A stretch of DNA of 7,714 bases, taken from NCBI GenBank assembly GCA_030601605.1, contig JAUVTI010000088.1:1-7714 (forward strand), in the 5' to 3' direction. The stretch's first letter is position 1, and each line of letters starts with the position of its first letter. This document shows positions 6,111 through 7,714 of this stretch, in pieces. Source of the stretch: Gemmatimonadales bacterium. Lineage in GTDB: Bacteria > Gemmatimonadota > Gemmatimonadetes > Gemmatimonadales > GWC2-71-9. A model generated the notes under the pieces. That model was not told where the DNA came from. It made no database searches and was given only the letters and a program-made list of their open reading frames with translations. The translations under genes and the position numbers were made by a program.

Positions 6111-6850
6111 GGCCGCGGCAGAAACCGCACGTACTTCCCCCGCGGACCGACCGTCCGTTTGGGGCTGGCATCGGGCTCTCCGTCGCACTGCACGCGGTTC
6201 TCGTGGTCCTGATCATCGTGGGCAGCAGCGTGGCGGCCTATTTCGGGGGAGGTCGCGGCCCGGGACCCATAGGTGGTGGTGGCGGTGGTGGCGGTGCCGA
6301 GATCCAGGACATCGAGCGCCCGCCACTGCCGGCCCCCGCGGCCAGCAGCCCGGCGGCTGCGGTGGAGGAGGTGGCGGTGGCGCTGCCCGAGCCCACCATC
6401 GAGACGACGGCGCAGGAGCCCGAGATCGAGACGGCCCCGGTCACGCGCGTGGTGGTGATCCAGGCCGAGGGTCCCGGAGAGGGCAGCGGAGCCGGGGAAG
6501 GCACCGGCACGGGCAGCGGTGGAGGAGTCGGCTCGGGGCAGGGGACCGGCGTCGGTCGTTACGAGGGTCCGGGCTCGGGCGGCGGCGGTGCGGCGCTCGC
6601 GCCGGAGCCACGCGTGGTGCTCTACCCCTTCGAGCAGGCCCCGCCGTCAATCAAGGGGCGGGAGTACACGCTCCACTTCTGGGTGAACCGGCGAGGGGCG
6701 GTGACCAAGGTGGAGGTCGAGCCCAAGATCGAAGACGGAGCCTTCCGAAGAGCGCTGCTCGACCGCCTGCAACAGTGGGTCTTCTACCCCGCCCGGACTG
6801 AAGAGGGGCGGCCCGTGCGGGGTGAGTTCATGGCGTCTTACACCCCCTGA
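6107..6850 (+). CDS. TonB-family energy transducer-like protein
   Basis: The 247-residue product has the TonB layout: a short cytoplasmic N-terminus, one transmembrane helix (about 22-44), a long periplasmic linker and a C-terminal TonB-type domain (about 172-247, REYTLHFWVNRRGAVTKVEV ending FYPARTEEGRPVRGEF). The helix contains S25-V-A-L-H29, matching the S-x3-H signature that TonB uses to couple to ExbB/ExbD. This argues for real energy transduction rather than just a TonB-like fold. The linker is unusual: a run of eight glycines (56-63), a Glu/Pro/Ala part (70-115), then a Gly-Ser-Glu-Thr segment (122-161) instead of the usual Pro-Lys/Pro-Glu repeats. The GTG at 6107 overlaps the preceding stop by 4 nt behind a strong ribosome binding site. 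No exbB, exbD or TonB-dependent receptor gene is in the window, so the partner is unknown. The preceding secreted protein is a candidate by position only. Confidence 0.88.
   Translation: MRPRQKPHVLPPRTDRPFGAGIGLSVALHAVLVVLIIVGSSVAAYFGGGRGPGPIGGGGGGGGAEIQDIERPPLPAPAASSPAAAVEEVAVALPEPTIETTAQEPEIETAPVTRVVVIQAEGPGEGSGAGEGTGTGSGGGVGSGQGTGVGRYEGPGSGGGGAALAPEPRVVLYPFEQAPPSIKGREYTLHFWVNRRGAVTKVEVEPKIEDGAFRRALLDRLQQWVFYPARTEEGRPVRGEFMASYTP
6272..6295 (+). repeat. Glycine-codon tandem repeat (GGT/GGC x8)
   Basis: Eight consecutive GGT or GGC codons encode residues 56-63 of the TonB-like protein, just after the transmembrane helix. This is microsatellite-like DNA whose copy number may vary between strains without shifting the frame. 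Confidence 0.7.
6470..6589 (+). repeat. Gly/Ser/Glu/Thr low-complexity linker
   Basis: This codes for residues 122-161 of the TonB-like protein, a degenerate series of Gly-x units (GEGSGAGEGTGTGSGGG and onward) with 23 or more glycines in 40 residues. It is probably a flexible periplasmic spacer between the membrane helix and the C-terminal domain. Confidence 0.7.
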
Positions 6851-6873
6851 GCCGACGCGCCACGGCGTCAGGC
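6851..6873. terminator. Candidate bidirectional terminator hairpin between convergent genes
   Basis: GCCGACGC (6851-6858) pairs with GCGTC-A-GGC (6865-6873), giving an 8-bp GC-rich stem with one bulged A and a 6-nt loop. It lies directly after the TonB-like stop and covers the stop codon of the convergent MBL gene. There is no T-run on either side, so intrinsic termination would be weak. Confidence 0.4.
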
Positions 6874-7629
6874 CAGCGCGCACTCGTTCTTCCCCACCTC
6901 CAACGCCTCCGCCTCCAGTTCGTCCACCGTCACCAGGCCGACGTTCACCGCCTTGATCTTGCGGTAGGCGTCCGGGAAAGTGCCCGTCCGCTCCCGAACC
7001 CACTCTCGGAAGGTGCCTGCATCCGCTATCCGCAGGGCCTCGTTGGTTCGGAGCAGTGCGCCGAACGGCGCGCCAACCGAGCGGTCGGATGAGCGCTCCT
7101 CATCGGAGGCGTAGTGTGCCGGGTAGATGGTCAGGTCGGCGGGCCACCGCTTTCTGGTCCGCTCCAGGCTGTTCCACAGTATGCCGGTCCACTCCTCGGT
7201 CTTGCCGGTGAGGTCGGGCCGCCCGACGGAAGCGATGAACACGAAGTCGCCCGTGAAGGCGGCCTGGTCGTCCACGACGTAGGTCACGCTTCCCTCGGTG
7301 TGGCCCGGCGTGTGCTGCACCTTCACCGTGGCGCGGCCGACCGTGAGCTCGGCCCCGTCCTCGAGCGCATCGAAGCGCAGGCGGCCCGGCGTGCCGTCGT
7401 ACGGGTAGCTGGAATCGGCGGGGTGGAGGTGGTACGGAGCTCCCGTCAGGCGCGACAAGCCGGGGCCGCCACTCAGGTAGTCGGCGTGGCAGTGCGTATC
7501 CGCTACGGCCACTATCTGCGCGTCAGCCTCTTCGACGGCCGCCGCGAACGCGGAGAGGTCTCTGGGCGGATCGATGATGAGGGCTTCGCCGTCGCTCACC
7601 AGCAGGTAGCCCAGCGCACCCTTGCCCAC
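6868..7629 (-). CDS. MBL-fold hydrolase, ETHE1/persulfide dioxygenase-like
   Basis: The 253-residue product is a metallo-beta-lactamase-fold enzyme of the ETHE1/persulfide dioxygenase-like group. ETHE1 members oxidise glutathione persulfide to sulfite in sulfide detoxification. Visible motifs are THCHADYLSG (H46, H48, D50), HTPGHTEGS (H110), FTGDF (D128), VGRPDL (135-140) and YPAHY (H172). H46, H110 and D128 match the 2-His/1-Asp iron triad of ETHE1. The second-metal His of HxHxDH is Tyr51 here, consistent with a mononuclear site. The tail, with VNVGLVT and GKNECAL, resembles the ends of related MBL proteins. No rhodanese domain is present. The GTG start at 7629 has no visible ribosome binding site and begins close to the first strand (ALGYLLV), about 10 residues short of typical relatives. 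The same frame continues upstream beyond a TAG at 7639-7641. The fold is certain; the persulfide substrate is inferred, and a glyoxalase-II-like activity is the alternative. Confidence 0.88.
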   Translation of the reverse strand: MGKGALGYLLVSDGEALIIDPPRDLSAFAAAVEEADAQIVAVADTHCHADYLSGGPGLSRLTGAPYHLHPADSSYPYDGTPGRLRFDALEDGAELTVGRATVKVQHTPGHTEGSVTYVVDDQAAFTGDFVFIASVGRPDLTGKTEEWTGILWNSLERTRKRWPADLTIYPAHYASDEERSSDRSVGAPFGALLRTNEALRIADAGTFREWVRERTGTFPDAYRKIKAVNVGLVTVDELEAEALEVGKNECALA

Positions 7630-7638
7630 CCGATCGAA

Positions 7639-7714
7639 CTAGATCAAGAGATCGAGTGAGGGCGGCGCCGGTAGTGCCCGACTCAGGTTGAGGAGCATCC
7701 ACCCCGCCGTGCCG
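7639..7714 (-). other. Open reading frame fragment ending at a TAG, in frame with the MBL gene
   Basis: On the minus strand the frame is open from the window edge to a TAG at 7639-7641 (24 codons, ending SLDLLI-stop). It is the same frame as the MBL gene, whose GTG lies 9 nt further on. It may be the C-terminus of an upstream gene, or the missing N-terminus of the MBL protein interrupted by a nonsense change. It is too short to recognise a family, and chance openness in GC-rich DNA is possible. Confidence 0.3.

Noticed and set aside
4665..6188. A 507-codon open frame on the minus strand opposite the duplicated protein gene
   Set aside because: Its composition (Arg/His/Gln/Val-rich, no domain or signal peptide) is typical of an antisense shadow. 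The plus strand has strong internal-repeat evidence for coding.
1..7714. tRNA or rRNA genes, CRISPR arrays, insertion sequences, attachment sites
   Set aside because: I looked on both strands and saw no cloverleaf, regularly spaced direct repeats, transposase motif or terminal inverted repeats.

Overview
The window is a GC-rich bacterial chromosomal segment, almost wholly coding. The combination of an ECF sigma factor next to a zinc-finger anti-sigma factor with a long Ala/Glu/Arg/Pro linker, a VIT-von Willebrand protein, a TonB-like protein with a glycine-rich linker and a persulfide-dioxygenase-type metallo-hydrolase fits a Gram-negative, envelope-rich phylum. Gemmatimonadota is my best guess. 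This is an inference from gene style, not from a marker gene; Acidobacteriota or Myxococcota remain possible.

Layout. Positions 1-3811 are a leftward (minus-strand) three-gene unit read in the order VIT-vWA protein (1595-3811), ECF sigma factor (1078-1584), anti-sigma factor (1-1094, running off the left edge). The gap between the first two is 10 nt, and the sigma and anti-sigma genes overlap by 17 nt, so co-transcription and translational coupling are likely. A 181-nt divergent intergenic region (3812-3992) holds a sigma70-like promoter candidate facing right, a 10-bp perfect palindrome flanked by ECF-like motifs on both strands, and a second inverted repeat.

Rightward from there is a two-gene unit. 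The first gene encodes a secreted protein of about 705 residues built from two copies of one roughly 300-residue domain that I do not recognise (3993-6110). Overlapping its stop codon by 4 nt is a small TonB-family protein (6107-6850) with a transmembrane Ser-x3-His signature. A hairpin at 6851-6873 separates this unit from a convergent minus-strand gene (6868-7629) for an ETHE1/persulfide-dioxygenase-like MBL-fold enzyme. Just upstream of that enzyme, the same reading frame continues past a single TAG to the window edge.

How they may work together. The leftward genes look like an envelope-sensing regulatory unit: a membrane-tethered anti-sigma factor holds an ECF sigma factor, and a periplasmic VIT-vWA protein is made from the same transcript. 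The divergent duplicated secreted protein and its TonB-like partner share the control region and could be targets of that sigma factor, which is a hypothesis. The MBL enzyme is probably an unrelated sulfur-metabolism neighbour.
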